64,000 nucleotides of DNA from Apostichopus japonicus. Taxonomy: Eukaryota > Echinodermata > Holothuroidea > Aspidochirotida > Stichopodidae. Position numbers and translations under genes: made by a program. Of this stretch, positions 46,446-57,208 are shown piece by piece; position 1 is the stretch's first letter; each line of letters starts with the position of its first letter. The notes beneath the pieces were generated by a model. The model made no database searches. It was given only the letters and a program-made list of their open reading frames with translations, and was not told the DNA's origin. Where the stretch lies: contig NC_092577.1 in NCBI RefSeq assembly GCF_037975245.1, positions 24,489,398 through 24,553,397 of the forward strand, written 5' to 3'.

Positions 46446-47552
46446 TGTTACGTTGGAATGCGAGAGGTCTCGATAACTAATTTTTAACGAGACACAAGCC
46501 TGGGTTCGTTTCCGTAAGGAACACAGACAAATTGACGAGACTAGAGAATTTTAATGAGAACGTAAACTATATTGAACAATGGAGTCTGAACCAACAACAA
46601 CAAACGGTAATTACAAATATACAGAAAATTAGTCACAAACTTAACAAGATAGGATACACTTTAAAACACGCTGGTCTCTTCCAACGGCGATATCCCTCAG
46701 CGGCCACGACCTTGATGACGACGATTCTCGGTCCGTTGTACCGCGAAATTCACTGGTCCTCGACGAAGTTTCTCGCGATCACAGAAACAGCAGTCACCTT
46801 CTTTCCGGCGATGCTCCAAAATAGAAGACGGACTTCCAGCCACAATAGAGTGAAGCACAAGTCGAACTTCTCGCCGACTAAATATTACCAGAGTCAGTCC
46901 AAAATCAGCTTTATAGCCACCAACTCCTGGCGTAACGAACTTCCTGAACGGAGACAGAAATTCTTCACCTTCTCCGAAATAAAGACTGAAAAACTGTACT
47001 TTCATAGCAAAGTCCTCTTCAAACTTCTGAATGGAAGTGTAGAATCAATCTTGTATCGATATCTCAATCCTTCAGAAACTACTGGTAGTTGAGCACTGAC
47101 GATATATAGTAGAATGGTATAATATGTGTCGTCGCTTGTATTCGTTCAGAAACTGAGGAACTCTCTGATCTGGGAGGGTTTTTATACGATTCGCCATGTC
47201 AAGAATCATCTAGATCTTTCTCGATACACTTGACCCAGTTTCTCTATTCTTGGAAGTCCTTTGCATCGCTCGCGAACATTCCAGACAATCCACGAAGATG
47301 TGTACAGCTTACACGCGATCTCACGTAAACCGACGTCAACCCGAGACCAGCGCGTCATCATAAGGAATATACCAGAACAATCGTGTATTATAACATTGTG
47401 ACACGGTAACCCGACCTAATTTCTCAAATACTGATTTATCACGTAGGCAATTTCAATTACTCTCCACATTTTAATGAGAACGTAATTTTAATGAGACATT
47501 AGGTTTCTCACTAGCAGTGACTAGCGTTAGGCTACAATGGGCCCTCGTAACA
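46446..47552. repeat. Solo LTR (1,107 bp) inside the second BEL/Pao
   Basis: Starts TGTTACGTTGGAATGCG and ends GGGCCCTCGTAACA, so the tips TGTTACG/CGTAACA are inverted repeats. The 4-base direct repeat CTAT flanks it (46442-46445 and 47553-47556), and BEL coding lies on both sides. A second copy begins at 62565. A 186-codon plus-strand open frame inside (46532-47092) has no recognisable domain. Confidence 0.85.
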
Positions 47553-47556
47553 CTAT

Positions 47557-47960
47557 AAAGTGGCTAACTCCAACAGGATCACACTTATCTTATCCACTGG
47601 CAATTCTCGAGGGTTTATTAAGCCAACAATACCCAACCCAAGTTGGTTCTTTCAGCATACGGACCATTATCAGGAGGAGAGATAAGTTGTATTGAAGTAT
47701 TAACATAGTAATTGGAGAAGACTGTCCTGTAGGCTGAATGCTGTGTTATAAATGTACTATTGTTGAGTCTGGCTCTTTCTGAAGTTAGAAGCAGAGTTAT
47801 CACCTGTTGTTCGATACTAATTTGTAAGTACTACTTACTAACTCCCAATCAGGTGACCCACGGATTTGGTAGTTACAACTCCATGGTACTAGGGACACCA
47901 GCATTTTCTCACTCAACACAGACTCAAATTATAAACCTAAGCATTCTATCACTAGACTCC
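47557..47960 (-). pseudogene. BEL/Pao pol remnant 2, upstream part
   Basis: Before the solo LTR (minus-strand sense) the BEL reading contains PPDNGPYAERTNLGWV (about 47640-47690), the conserved segment between protease and RT. It ends near 47960, where similarity is lost, so the element is 5'-truncated. Confidence 0.75.
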
Positions 47961-48279
47961 TAGTAATTGACGAGAATAGTTTCTGCATTTTACCCTATGA
48001 AAGGGTAGAATTGGTCCAGTACACAACCAAGATGGATGTTTGTATAAAACATCTGTGAAAGTATCATTAATGATCATGGGAAAGTTGAGTAAGTCATGTA
48101 TGGTACCTTTAAAGTGGGGGGGGGGGCGGGGCATAATATATTGGCCTGTAGTATGGAACTTGATCGGAGGTGTAAAAAGAGAAAATATTTGTACAGACCA
48201 TGTAATATATGCATAGGTATTGCAACTGTTATCAGTTACAAGTCTCATGCTATTTTTTTTTTTTAAATGTGGCCCTATT

Positions 48280-49320
48280 TGTTTCACAACTTGTCCCAAT
48301 ACATGAGCCATGTTGGACTTTGTCAAGTAGGCATTGTTGCCCATAAGTGACTTCAAATGACCTGACAGATTTTATAAAAAATGTTCCCCTCGATGATGTG
48401 CACCCTATCCTAAAATTGTTCAGTGCTCTAATGTACACACACAATGTTATTGCTAAAAGGGTATTAAAACTAACTTGGTTTGGGTTGGTTTTCTCTACAA
48501 AGCACATAGAGCTGCATCTCATATCAAAATATATACAAACTTCTTTTCTTTGACCCCTTTTCCAAAATGAGCTTATTTTTCAAGATTTGTCCTTTTCACA
48601 TCATAGTAGGATGTAGTTTGACACTGATTCAAAAAGCAACATGACAAGTCTTTACGACCATTTTAACCACATGTGCTTATTAAAACCGAACAAAACCTTT
48701 AACCTTTGATAACTTCGCACACACGAGGGTCGCACAGGAGCTAACCTAGAACAATTTTGATCCGAAGGTACCTTTGAGATCCGATTATGGCCACGAAAAT
48801 TCAAATAAGCAAAGAAACTGATATAGGTCATCGGAGGTCAAACTGAGGTGAAAGATCACCCACATGCTAGTGAAGTAATGGATTACAATAGCGTAACTGC
48901 CAAACTTGACGGACATTTTGTTCTCAAGTTATTGCCAAAATACTACTTTTTGACCCCTAATTGACCTTTGTATTCCAAAAATCAACACGGCAAGTCTGTA
49001 CAGCCATCCTGACTCCGACCGAAAACTCTGACCCCATATAACTTCGCACACGAAGGTCACACGGGGGTCAGCCTAATGACATTTATGATCAGAAGGTACC
49101 TTTGACATCTCAAAGTAGCATCGATCACCCCGATGCGGGTCGACAATTGGATTCAATTGAAGCAACTCCCAACCGTAACGGACAATTCGTTCTGAAGCTT
49201 TTTAACATTAATTGACCTTTGGTGACCTTGGATCTCATTACCGTTAAGTTTTGACATCTGAAAATAGCATCGAAACTGTCAAAATCCCAAAGCACTTAAA
49301 GGTCACCAGAGGTCAAATTG
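48280..49320 (+). repeat. GGTCA repeat, second block (left part)
   Basis: Diverged units of the array at 39.3 kb: CACAACTTGTCCCAATAC, GATAACTTCGCACAC...GAGGTCAAACTGAGG, TACCTTTGACATCT and CACCAGAGGTCAAATTG at the right edge. The unit is split at 49320 by a CR1-like LINE and continues at 55120. Confidence 0.78.
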
Positions 49321-49602
49321 ACCGTACTTCTACATTAATTGATCATTTCTTAGAGTATCTGACATTACAATTAGCGATCACTCCCCAATATATTTTACTT
49401 GGAAACATGCCAGCATGAAACCTAAGACCAACGGCAGTTGGTTTTCGTGGAGTGCGGACGTGTTTTCGGCTGCTCTCCACTTTTCCGTTGACCACACACT
49501 TTGTGTTTTTTTACGTTGGCCTTTCAATAGTTTCTTTAGTGTAGTTTTGGCTTTGTTTCGTGGTTTTTGGTAGGTGCGTGGCTTGCCACACCCCTAGCTG
49601 TC

Positions 49603-50839
49603 ATGGCGGTTCGCCGTGACAGCAAAATCGTTTTGTTCAGTTTTTCGGGGGAGGCTAAGGTCGTGCCCGGACAAGTTTTTTTTCAGTTTTGGGTTCTGTT
49701 GGTTTAAAGGTCCCCGGAGAGGTTGACGCGCTTCAGCGTAAACCTCTCCGGGGTATGAATTATTTTGATGTTAGATTCAGCTCGGAGGCTGCCCGCGTCC
49801 CAGGCGTCCATGTGTTGGAGGGAGTTGGGGAACTGAAGGTCACACCGTATGACAGTTCGGTGTGGGTGACAGTCCTCCATCTCCCTCTGGACATGTATGA
49901 ACAGGTTGTGCGGACACTGGTGCGTTTTGGGAAAGTGACCGGCTACGAGGAGCGGGAATTATTGAATGTAAGGGTGTCAAGACCGGGACAAGAGGAGTTA
50001 GAATCACACTGAAGTCCGATATCCCCTCTACCTTGTGGGCTAATGGGCACAGGGCCCACATTGCATACCCGGGCCAGCGTCGCACTTGTTGGAGGTGTGG
50101 ACTGGAAGGGCATGAGGCCAGGTTGTACCCGAACAAGCGGTGTAGCCGCTGTTTACAGGTTGGGCATACCCTGGCCGAGTGTAAAGGGAATATCGTGTGT
50201 TACTCATGTGGGAAAACGGGCCATCTCGCCCGTTTATGCCCAGATCGCTCATGCGCCGCGAGAGTGGCTACGGGCGTGGCTGAAGCGGTCCCCGTTCCGG
50301 CCTCTGACACCGTAACACCTGATGATCCTGTCATCGCCCCAGTGTCCGACACTAGCGCCCCGGTGGAGGCTTTGTTCCCCCTTTCGTGTCCGACCTCTTC
50401 CCTAATCGAACTTACCGAGACTGCCAGACTGAGGCAGAGCAGGACAAAACGGCGGAGATGGTACTAGCGGAGTGGCTCGCGGAGCAGGATGCCCATTGTA
50501 CTGGTTCACCGGTAGCTACGCCCGCTATTGGTGACACTAGTCGGGCCCCGAGTCAACTGGCCCAAGAGACATTAAGTGGCACAGATTGTGACTCGCCAAT
50601 GGAGGACTGCACTACGGCCTTAGCAGTTGTGGCTAAGGAGTTCTCCGATTGGTTTGATGAGACGAAACAGGCCACTGATCTCGAGTGGCCCTTCCACCCT
50701 ACCCGCAGCCGCTTCCGCTATACCGGACACGATGGTCGCTAGCGGACCTCCTGTTCCTGACAGGGAGGTCCACTCGATCAAGGTTGACGAGGAGCTAAGA
50801 ACTCTGCTCGCTCGTAAGAAAAGGGGGGAACACTGCTAG
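49603..50839 (+). CDS. LINE-A copy 4 ORF1 (three CCHC knuckles)
   Basis: Starts at ATG 49603 with AVRRDSKIVLFSFSGEAK. The N-terminal domain (VKVPGEVDALQR...YFDVRF...SVWVTVLHLPL) spans about residues 25-140. Knuckles are CWRCGLEGHEARLY, CSRCLQVGHTLAEC and CYSCGKTGHLARLC (about 50090-50240). The acidic tail ends DEELRTLLARKKRGEHC before TAG at 50837. Frame changes near 49690, 49990, 50430 and 50690 break it into three open segments, so it is not intact. The family role is element-RNA binding; this copy may be dead but is the longest ORF1 here. Confidence 0.8.
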
Positions 50840-50878
50840 GGGCCTGAAAAGACCCATATTGGGAAAACTACGCAGGTA

Positions 50879-50980
50879 ATGCGCAGGCCTGTTGTCTACT
50901 ATCGGGACGGCGTACCCCGGATGAAGTTTTGGAGTGGGTTAGTTGTTAGGTGTGGGGGGGGGGGGGTGGACGTTACATAA
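50879..50980 (+). CDS. Residual mini-ORF2 left by the internal deletion
   Basis: A 33-codon frame from ATG 50879 (MRRPVVYYRDGVPRMKFWSG...) to TAA 50978-50980. RKPVVYYRDGVPRMKFGVS is how the autonomous relative (53047-53100, minus) ends. The deletion therefore fused a start codon where ORF2 begins in copy 3 to its last codons. A poly-G run changes the very end. Copy 1 carries the same join. Confidence 0.6.
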   Translation: MRRPVVYYRDGVPRMKFWSGLVVRCGGGGVDVT

Positions 50981-51253
50981 TATGGGTTGGTGGGTTCTGT
51001 TTGTGGTTTGGAGTTGGCTTTTTGGGGCTGGTTTCTAGAGCTTAATTGTTTTGGTTCTGTTTGCCTTTGGGTCCGTGTCCTTTTCACGTCATGTTGAACG
51101 CTACATTGTATCTATTTCTGGGTTAGTGGGAGATTTCTGTTTGTGGGTTTTCAGTTGGGTTTTTGGTGGTTGTTAAACAGACTCGGATTTTGGTTTTGGT
51201 TCTGTTGACCTTTGGTCCGTGTCCGTTTTCTTAGCACGTAAAAAGCACCAACG

Positions 51254-52773
51254 CACATAATTCGATAGTTTATAGAAAAACAGACAAAATAGATAAGTGT
51301 AAATTCAAGGAACATTTAACCAGCAGTTACATATGTGGTCTGTTCCGAACAGAACAAGCCTAAAATATCTTGGGAATATATATTTATGAATGTTTTAAGC
51401 AAGCACGCTCCAACTAAAGAAAAACGTGTCAGATGCAAGTTTCATCCAGATTGGTTCAAGAAAGAAATCAGTGATGCAATAAAGAAGCGCAATAGGGCCA
51501 AGTTTTTAGGGTCCCGTGTGTATCGACAAGCTCGCAATAGAGTGACTTATCTCATTAGGAATGCAAAAAAGAAATTATTTTCATGATGCTATAACTGAAA
51601 ACAAAGGCAACCCCAAAGCTATATGGCAGCTCCTACGTAATGTTCAGTCTAATAATTCTAATATGAAGACTCAACATTCACCAAATCTTTTTATAGTAAA
51701 CGCCAATGAAATACAAGGAAATGAGGTGGTTGCTAATGCGTTCAATGAATTCTTCACATTAGTATGATTCCAGTATGTAAGACCGAATAATACACCCGGT
51801 GATACACGATTTGACATACCTGAGGTTTCTTATAATTTTGTATTGAATTTCCTAAAATCATCAGACTCCAGGAAAGCAACACTGGACTGGATGATTTAAG
51901 TGCTAGATTATTAAAAGGCAGTGCTGACGTTATTTCAACGAGCATCACGATTATTATAAACTTAAGTATAAGAAGCAGGATTTTCCCAAGTAGTTGGAAA
52001 CGCGCAAGAGTTGCACCCATCTTTAAAAGTGGGTCTGTCCTAGAACTATTTCGATACTACCAGTTTTATCGAAAATGATAGAGAAGCACGTACATAATGC
52101 CCTATTCACCTATTTAAATGAATACAAGCTGCTTAAAGTAGCACAGTCAGGTTTCAGAAAAGGGCACTCGTGTGAAACGGCTTTATTAAAAATTACTGAC
52201 AAGTGGATAGGAGCAATTGATATGGGGTTATATGTAGGCGCAATTTTTCTCGATTTCAGGAAAGCATTCGACCTGGTTAATCACTCGCTATTAGAGAAGT
52301 TACGTATATATGGATTTTGCAACTCGTCATTGGAATGGTTCCAGTCGTACAGGTTCGATAGAACACAATGTTCTCAAATTAACGGTGTTCTGTCGCATGC
52401 GAAAAGAGTTGTATGTGGAGTACCACAGGGGTCGATTCTGTGGCAATTGTTATTTTAAATTTATACTAATGACATGGGGCTATCACTAGAGTACTGTGCA
52501 TGTATGATATGTATGCCGATGATACCACTTTCTATGTAATTGGTAAAAATTTGAATGAAATAAATGAAAAATTCACTACAGATATGCGTTCCATTAGTAA
52601 ATGGTGTGAGCATAATAAAATGGTCATGAACATAAAACAAAAACCATGTTAATAGGATCCCACCAGAGGTTATCGACTTTAAATGAGGAGGAAAAGCTAT
52701 CTGTGGAGGTAAATGAACGTGTCCTTGCAGATGTGAAAACATAAAAGCTGCTTGGTGTACACATTGACCAGCG
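51254..52773 (+). pseudogene. CR1-like LINE ORF2, linker and RT core
   Basis: NVLSKHAPTKEKRVRCKFHPDWFKKEI and AIKKRNRAKF (51390-51510) are the endonuclease-RT linker; NAFNEFFTLV (51730) precedes RT. RT motifs: KVAQSGFRKGHSCETALL, GAIFLDFRKAFDLVNHSLL and VCGVPQGSILWQLLF (52075-52458), then YADDTTFYV in the next frame (about 52515). Frame changes lie near 51560, 51770, 51890 and 52050. Cut at 52773 by LINE C. Confidence 0.85.
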
Positions 52774-54228
52774 TGCTTTTTACGTGCTAAGAAAACGGAC
52801 ACGGACCAAAGGTCAACAGAAAACAAAAACAATCCCAGTCTGTAAAACAACGACTGAAACCCATCAATCTCTCACTAACTCAGCGTTTAACGTGACGCGA
52901 AAAGGACACGGACCCAAAGGCCAACAGAAGCAAAACAAATAAAACACTACAAACCGGCCCCAAAAAGCCAACCCCAAACCACAAACAGTAAAAATAAAAG
53001 CGACCAATATTATATATAACGACCACACAACCCCCACACCTACGAACTAACTGACTCCAAATTTCATCCGGGGAACGCCGTCCCGATAGTAGACGACAGG
53101 CTTGCGCCAGCGTCTACGAAAGGCAGTGTCGGGGAGCCGTGCATGGTCCGCCTCCATGCGCAACCTGATGTCACTTTGCACGAGGGGGACAACATCCTGT
53201 GCCCTCCAGACGTCCCCATCGAAAACTAGGTGGCATCTGCTGTTCCAGATGTGTCTCCTGATGACAGCGGCAAACAACAACAGCAGATCCCTAACCCAGG
53301 TTGGGCACACAGGGGTGCAAGAAACCATACAAAACAAAATCACTACTAATGGGCCCATTGTGTGCAACCAATAACACCAATAACGAAGGCGTGAAACCAA
53401 TCCCACACCAACCGGACAAAGGGACACTCCAGCAAAAGCTGTGCATAGTCTCGATGGCTTTACAGCCCACACGGGGACAAATCCCATCACCTATTCGTCA
53501 CCTGACTAGGCGAAAATGGTTAGTGATGAGGACCCCATGTGCAATTCTCCACGCCACGTCCCTGAGACTAGTGACTTACGACACACAGACCGCCACACAT
53601 GTGGAGAGATGGCGGTCCGGCAAGCCGACGGGCACACAGGCGCGAGCATTGAACGAAATAATGGTGGGTATAACACAGAGGGGGCCACGTTCAGCAGAAC
53701 ATGTGGCCCACCCTCTTCTTTGATTCTACGAAGAGAGTCACCAATCTGAGTATAGACCCCAGAAGGGCGTGTCGCCTGTGGCCGGTTATTGGAAAAGGAT
53801 CCGGGCCAGTGGTGGCGAAAAAGAAACCCACCCCAGTACCTAACCAAAAAAGCAAAGGGAAACAAAGGATTTTCAAAAGCAACAAAAACACCTTTCAAGA
53901 GGAGAAAGCGCAGTTTAGATGGTAGGTGGAGCAAACCAAGCCCACCGCTGAAGGGGGTCTTATACAGAACGGTCCTTTTGACAAGGTTTGGTTTGCGCTT
54001 TCCCCAAATGAAATAAAAAAAGGATCCTCTCCAGTCGCACCAAGGCAGGATCCGGTGCGGCGATCACCCTACCAGGATACCAAAGGAGAGGAACAATAAA
54101 CGTATTAACAACTGTAACCTTCCCAGGGAGGGAGAGTCACCTGTGACTGAATGTGTCGAGCCTTGCCTCCACCTGATCAGCCTTCTCGGCCCAAGTGGAG
54201 GCCTCCGGAGCACCATAACTTAGCCAGC
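52774..54228 (-). mobile_element. Tx1-like LINE 'C', 5'-truncated, 8-bp target duplication
   Basis: A minus-strand LINE of the A/B group with only the ORF2 C-terminal half and 3' UTR. It ends CACGTAAAAAGCA at 52774 and is flanked by GACCAGCG (52766-52773 and 54229-54236). The CR1-like frame runs on both sides. ORF2 here begins in TWAEKADQVEARLDTF-like sequence (about 54200) and ends RKPVVYYRDGVPRMKFGVS at 53047. It shows the intact ORF2 end missing from the ORF1-only copies. Confidence 0.93.
53047..54200 (-). pseudogene. LINE-C ORF2 C-terminal half
   Basis: Contains HLPSKLRFLLLKGVFVAFENP, FLVRYWGG, a degraded zinc-binding segment near 53480, and a clean 147-codon end (53490-53047) with VIRRHIWNSRCHLVF and MEADHARLPDTAFRRRWRKPVVYY. 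Frame changes are near 53500 and 53940. Confidence 0.8.
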
Positions 54229-54236
54229 GACCAGCG

Positions 54237-54879
54237 ACTATCATGGAGTACACATATTGATCATGTTTATTCAGTTATCAGTGGCAGGATAGCATTGCTA
54301 AGGAGAATTAAGGCATTTACAGATAAAGATAAATGTATTTTATACTATAAAGGATATGTTTTGCCAATTCGAGATTACTGCAGCCTTATTTGGGGAAACT
54401 GTAGTAAAGGTTATGTGGAAAGAATCATTCGACTGCAAAACCATGCAGCAAGGGTCATAACTGGGGACTATAATTTCCAACAAAGGAGTAATGACTTATT
54501 TAACGCGCTGGAGTGGCAAACAATTGACAAGAGAATTCAGGAAAAGAGATCAACAATGCTGTATAAGTGTCTTAATGGGTTGACCCCAGCCTATTTGAGG
54601 GAGTTCTTTGAATTTACTTGTGATATACATGCCTATGGACTGAGATCTTCGACATCTAACGCCCTATTTGTTAAGGAGGGCAAAACTGACTCTCATGAAA
54701 GAAGGTTCTCCTATCTAGCGGCTAAGGATTGGAATGATGTTTTAACAGCACAATGTAGAGAGGCTGAATCTTTGACCTGTTTCAAACGTCTTATTCTTGG
54801 CATCATATGGCACTTTTATGACACGTTTAATTTTTGTATTTTTGAAATGATCACTCGTGATGTTTTATGCCAATTTTAA
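54237..54879 (+). CDS. CR1-like LINE ORF2 C-terminal domain
   Basis: Resumes directly after the target duplication with LSWSTHIDHVYSVISGRIALLRRI, then CILYYKGYVLPIRDYCSLIWG, IIRLQNHAARVITG, TMLYKCLNGLTPAYL and RRFSYLAAKDWNDVL. This is the thumb-like end of CR1/jockey-type ORF2, and the segment is open to its stop at 54877-54879. The 3' UTR runs to about 55119. Confidence 0.82.
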
Positions 54880-55119
54880 GCTGTTAGTTTTTCGTATTCA
54901 CATTCCATGTAAAGTAGTTTTATGTAGGTTACAATAATTTCATATTTATGATCATTTATTATTCAGAAGTACGTTTAGTTGAATTTTGATTTCACATTTT
55001 TTTTACACGTTTTCGTCATTAATATTAATGTAACCAGGGCCTCGGGTAGATTACCTTGTTAGCTAACCGAGTCTTTTCAGTCTTTTAACCCTGTATGAAA
55101 TGTATAATCAAAAAATAAA

Positions 55120-55565
55120 TGAGGTCAAGGGTCACCCCGATGCGGGTCGACAATTTGATTACATTGGAGCAACTCCCAACCCTAACGGACAATTCGTTCT
55201 GAAGTTATCGCAAAAATACTAGTTTTTTAACATTAATCGACCCCTTTGGTGACCTCAGATCACATGACCGTTAAGTTTAAAAATGTTTCCCTTACCAGTT
55301 CACAACTTGCCCCAAAATATCAACCTTGTCGCACATTGGCACCGGGAGTTATTGCAGTTGAAAATTGTTGGTTTTTGGACCTTTGGTGACCTTTGTGGGC
55401 ACCAAAACAATAGGGATCTACCTCATACTATGTGTTATCCACCCACCAAGTTTGATCATGATACATCATTTCCTTATTGAGATATCGTGTACACAAGCCA
55501 AGCGTCACATACACACACACACCCACGCCAAGTTAAATGCATAGGTTCATGGCTTTGCAAAAAGC
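55120..55565 (+). repeat. GGTCA repeat, second block (right part with CA end)
   Basis: Continues the split unit: GAGGTCAAGGGTCACCCCGATG, CAACTCCCAACCCTAACGG, GGTGACCTCAGATCACATGACC. It then has the 3' module (CCACCCACCAAGTTTGATCATG), a short CA run at about 55508 and the ATAGGTTCATGGC...GCAAGGA pairing at the end. Confidence 0.8.
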
Positions 55566-55574
55566 AAGGATTTC

Positions 55575-55745
55575 TAAAAATAGGAAATAGAAATCGAAAA
55601 CAAATAGAAATAGAAATAGGATTTCGGATTTTCAAAAACAGTTTTGGGATTTGAAGAAACAGATGTCGGATTTTAAAATAAGCATTTCGGATTTCAAAAA
55701 ATTGATTTCGGATTTCCCAAAATTGATTTCGGATTTCAAGGGGAA
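55575..55745. repeat. Minisatellite, about 20-bp unit (GATTTCGGATTTCAAAAA)
   Basis: GATTTCGGATTTC-type units repeat at about 55619, 55665, 55685, 55705 and 55725 after an AAATAGAAAT stretch. The last units are almost identical. Confidence 0.75.
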
Positions 55746-57150
55746 AAACAAACTTGGCCCTAATGGGCTTCCGTATAAATGTCAGCCCTATTCGGTATAA
55801 TTCTCTGCTGTTTTCAGAGTTGTCCAATGGATACCAGTGATTTTCATAGGATGCCTTGTACATATATTTTCTTATTTTATTCTTATTACTTTTCATCTTC
55901 ATTTGATTTTGCAGTAATTAACTCATCTCCGTGAAGAGATAATATCCACCGCCCTTACAATGCTACAAATTCACCCCCCCCCCCCCAATACAGTTGACAC
56001 CACGTACGGAGAAGTACAGTTATTTCATTTGTTGTTTGTTTCTCCCTACTCTGTCATTACATATATATTGACCACAATCTGAGACTTTATAGGTAACCTT
56101 CCAGCTGTGTGGTTTTAAGCATATCTGACCAATGGTAGTAAAAAAGAAACAGGTTTCTTCGGGGGGAACTTCTACACCACACAGGTCATACTCGACACCA
56201 AAAGGATTGAAAATATAATTTAATATCTTCTTTTCCAGTCCTATCAAGATTCCTGGTATAATAAATTATAATAAATTATTATTATTATTAGTAATTATTA
56301 TTATAAAGTCTAGAGGTACCATGAAAATGATATGTTAGTTCTGGCCAAAACCAGGGCAACTTATTTTGGTAGTATATTGCAGACAATGGGCGAGTTATGT
56401 GGGGTGTACAGTCGAAGGGGCACTGAAACTATCAGGAATTTTCCCTTAAAAAGGGGGTTTTCCCCATGCATTCACCTATGGTCACTACTAGTTCATTTGT
56501 GTGATGTTTTTTTCTTTTGAGGAAGAGGCATATTCTGCACCCACCCCATTTGACAACCATGCAGGTGCTGCAGGATGAACAGTCTATTTAACTGTATTCA
56601 GTGGAACTGTACAGTAATACTTTTGATGATTGCCTGTGGCATCAGAACCATTACTTGAGTAATATATTGAACATTTGTATATTGACCTCAATCTGTGACA
56701 ACATCAATGCTATGTACACCAAAAACAATTGATTACAAGTTACTACGGGCCATCTACTAGCATGGTAATGATATATCATGCCATCTTCTGAAATCAGAAT
56801 CAGAACTGATATTAACGATGAGATCGATAAACACCATACATAATAAGATCTTGAAGTAAGAAAGGACGATGACACATTGTTGAGTTATCACTAACAAAAC
56901 CAAGCATCACACACTCACTCATGCATACACAGCACACGTACTTTGACCTGAAGACATATAATATTCCGTGTGTAGCAAGGAATCGAACCTGTCTTGAACA
57001 ATGATATTATTACCTTCTGAAAATCTATAAAACTGTCCATTGTTTCCTTGCTGGAAGCTCGCCCTCCTTTTGCACTCTTTCATCCTTCCTTCAAATAGCA
57101 ATGGCAATTTGCAGAATGTCAAACACATCCGTGGGAAAATGTATACATAC
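55746..57150. other. Intergenic; one diverged GGTCA-family relative
   Basis: No gene seen. At 56660-56990 there is a diverged relative of the GGTCA-repeat 3' module (ATATTGACCTCAATC, TAGCATGGTAATGATATATC, GTTGAGTTATCACTAACAAAACC). A C13 run lies at 55974. Confidence 0.45.
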
Positions 57151-57157
57151 CGTTACT

Positions 57158-57208
57158 TTATTTCTTGTGAACCTTTGCACCAAACAATTCCTCATAGTCC
57201 TGTTCAAT
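57158..57208 (-). CDS. SAMD3-like gene last exon
   Basis: Follows a strong acceptor, TTTTTCTTTTAATACAG. In the phase set by exon 5 it reads IEQDYEELFGAKVHKK and stops (TAA, 57158-57160). A GTATGT follows shortly after, so an alternative continuation in another frame cannot be ruled out. Confidence 0.5.
   Translation of the reverse strand: MEQDYEELFGAKVHKK

Larger units (their letters stand above)
49434..51246 (+). mobile_element. Tx1-like LINE 'A' copy 4: full-length ORF1-only form
   Basis: The best copy of the ORF1-only form: 1,813 bp with a 5' UTR from GGCAGTTGGTTTTCGTGGAG, ORF1 (49603-50839), then a junction to the last codons of ORF2 and a 3' UTR ending CACGTAAAAAGC(A). It is flanked by the direct repeat ACCAACG (49427-49433 and 51247-51253), and the CR1-like reading frame continues across it. 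The endonuclease and RT are missing: about 3 kb of ORF2 is replaced by a direct join. Compared with copy 3, the deletion runs from the ORF2 start codon to about 17 codons before its end. Confidence 0.92.
49321..55119 (+). mobile_element. 5'-truncated CR1-like LINE inserted in the GGTCA repeat
   Basis: The element's own sequence is 49321-49433, 51254-52773 and 54237-55119; the rest is two nested LINEs. It starts within the endonuclease C-terminus (SDHSPIYFTW, about 49365) and carries the linker, RT and C-terminal domain, then a 3' UTR ending AATCAAAAAATAAAT. The GGTCA unit reads AAATTGA before it and AAATGAGGTC after it, consistent with a short target duplication. It was 5'-truncated on insertion, as LINEs often are. 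Confidence 0.85.

Noticed and set aside
46532-47092. A 186-codon plus-strand frame
   Set aside because: It lies wholly inside the solo LTR, has no recognisable domain and is broken in the copy at 62.6 kb.
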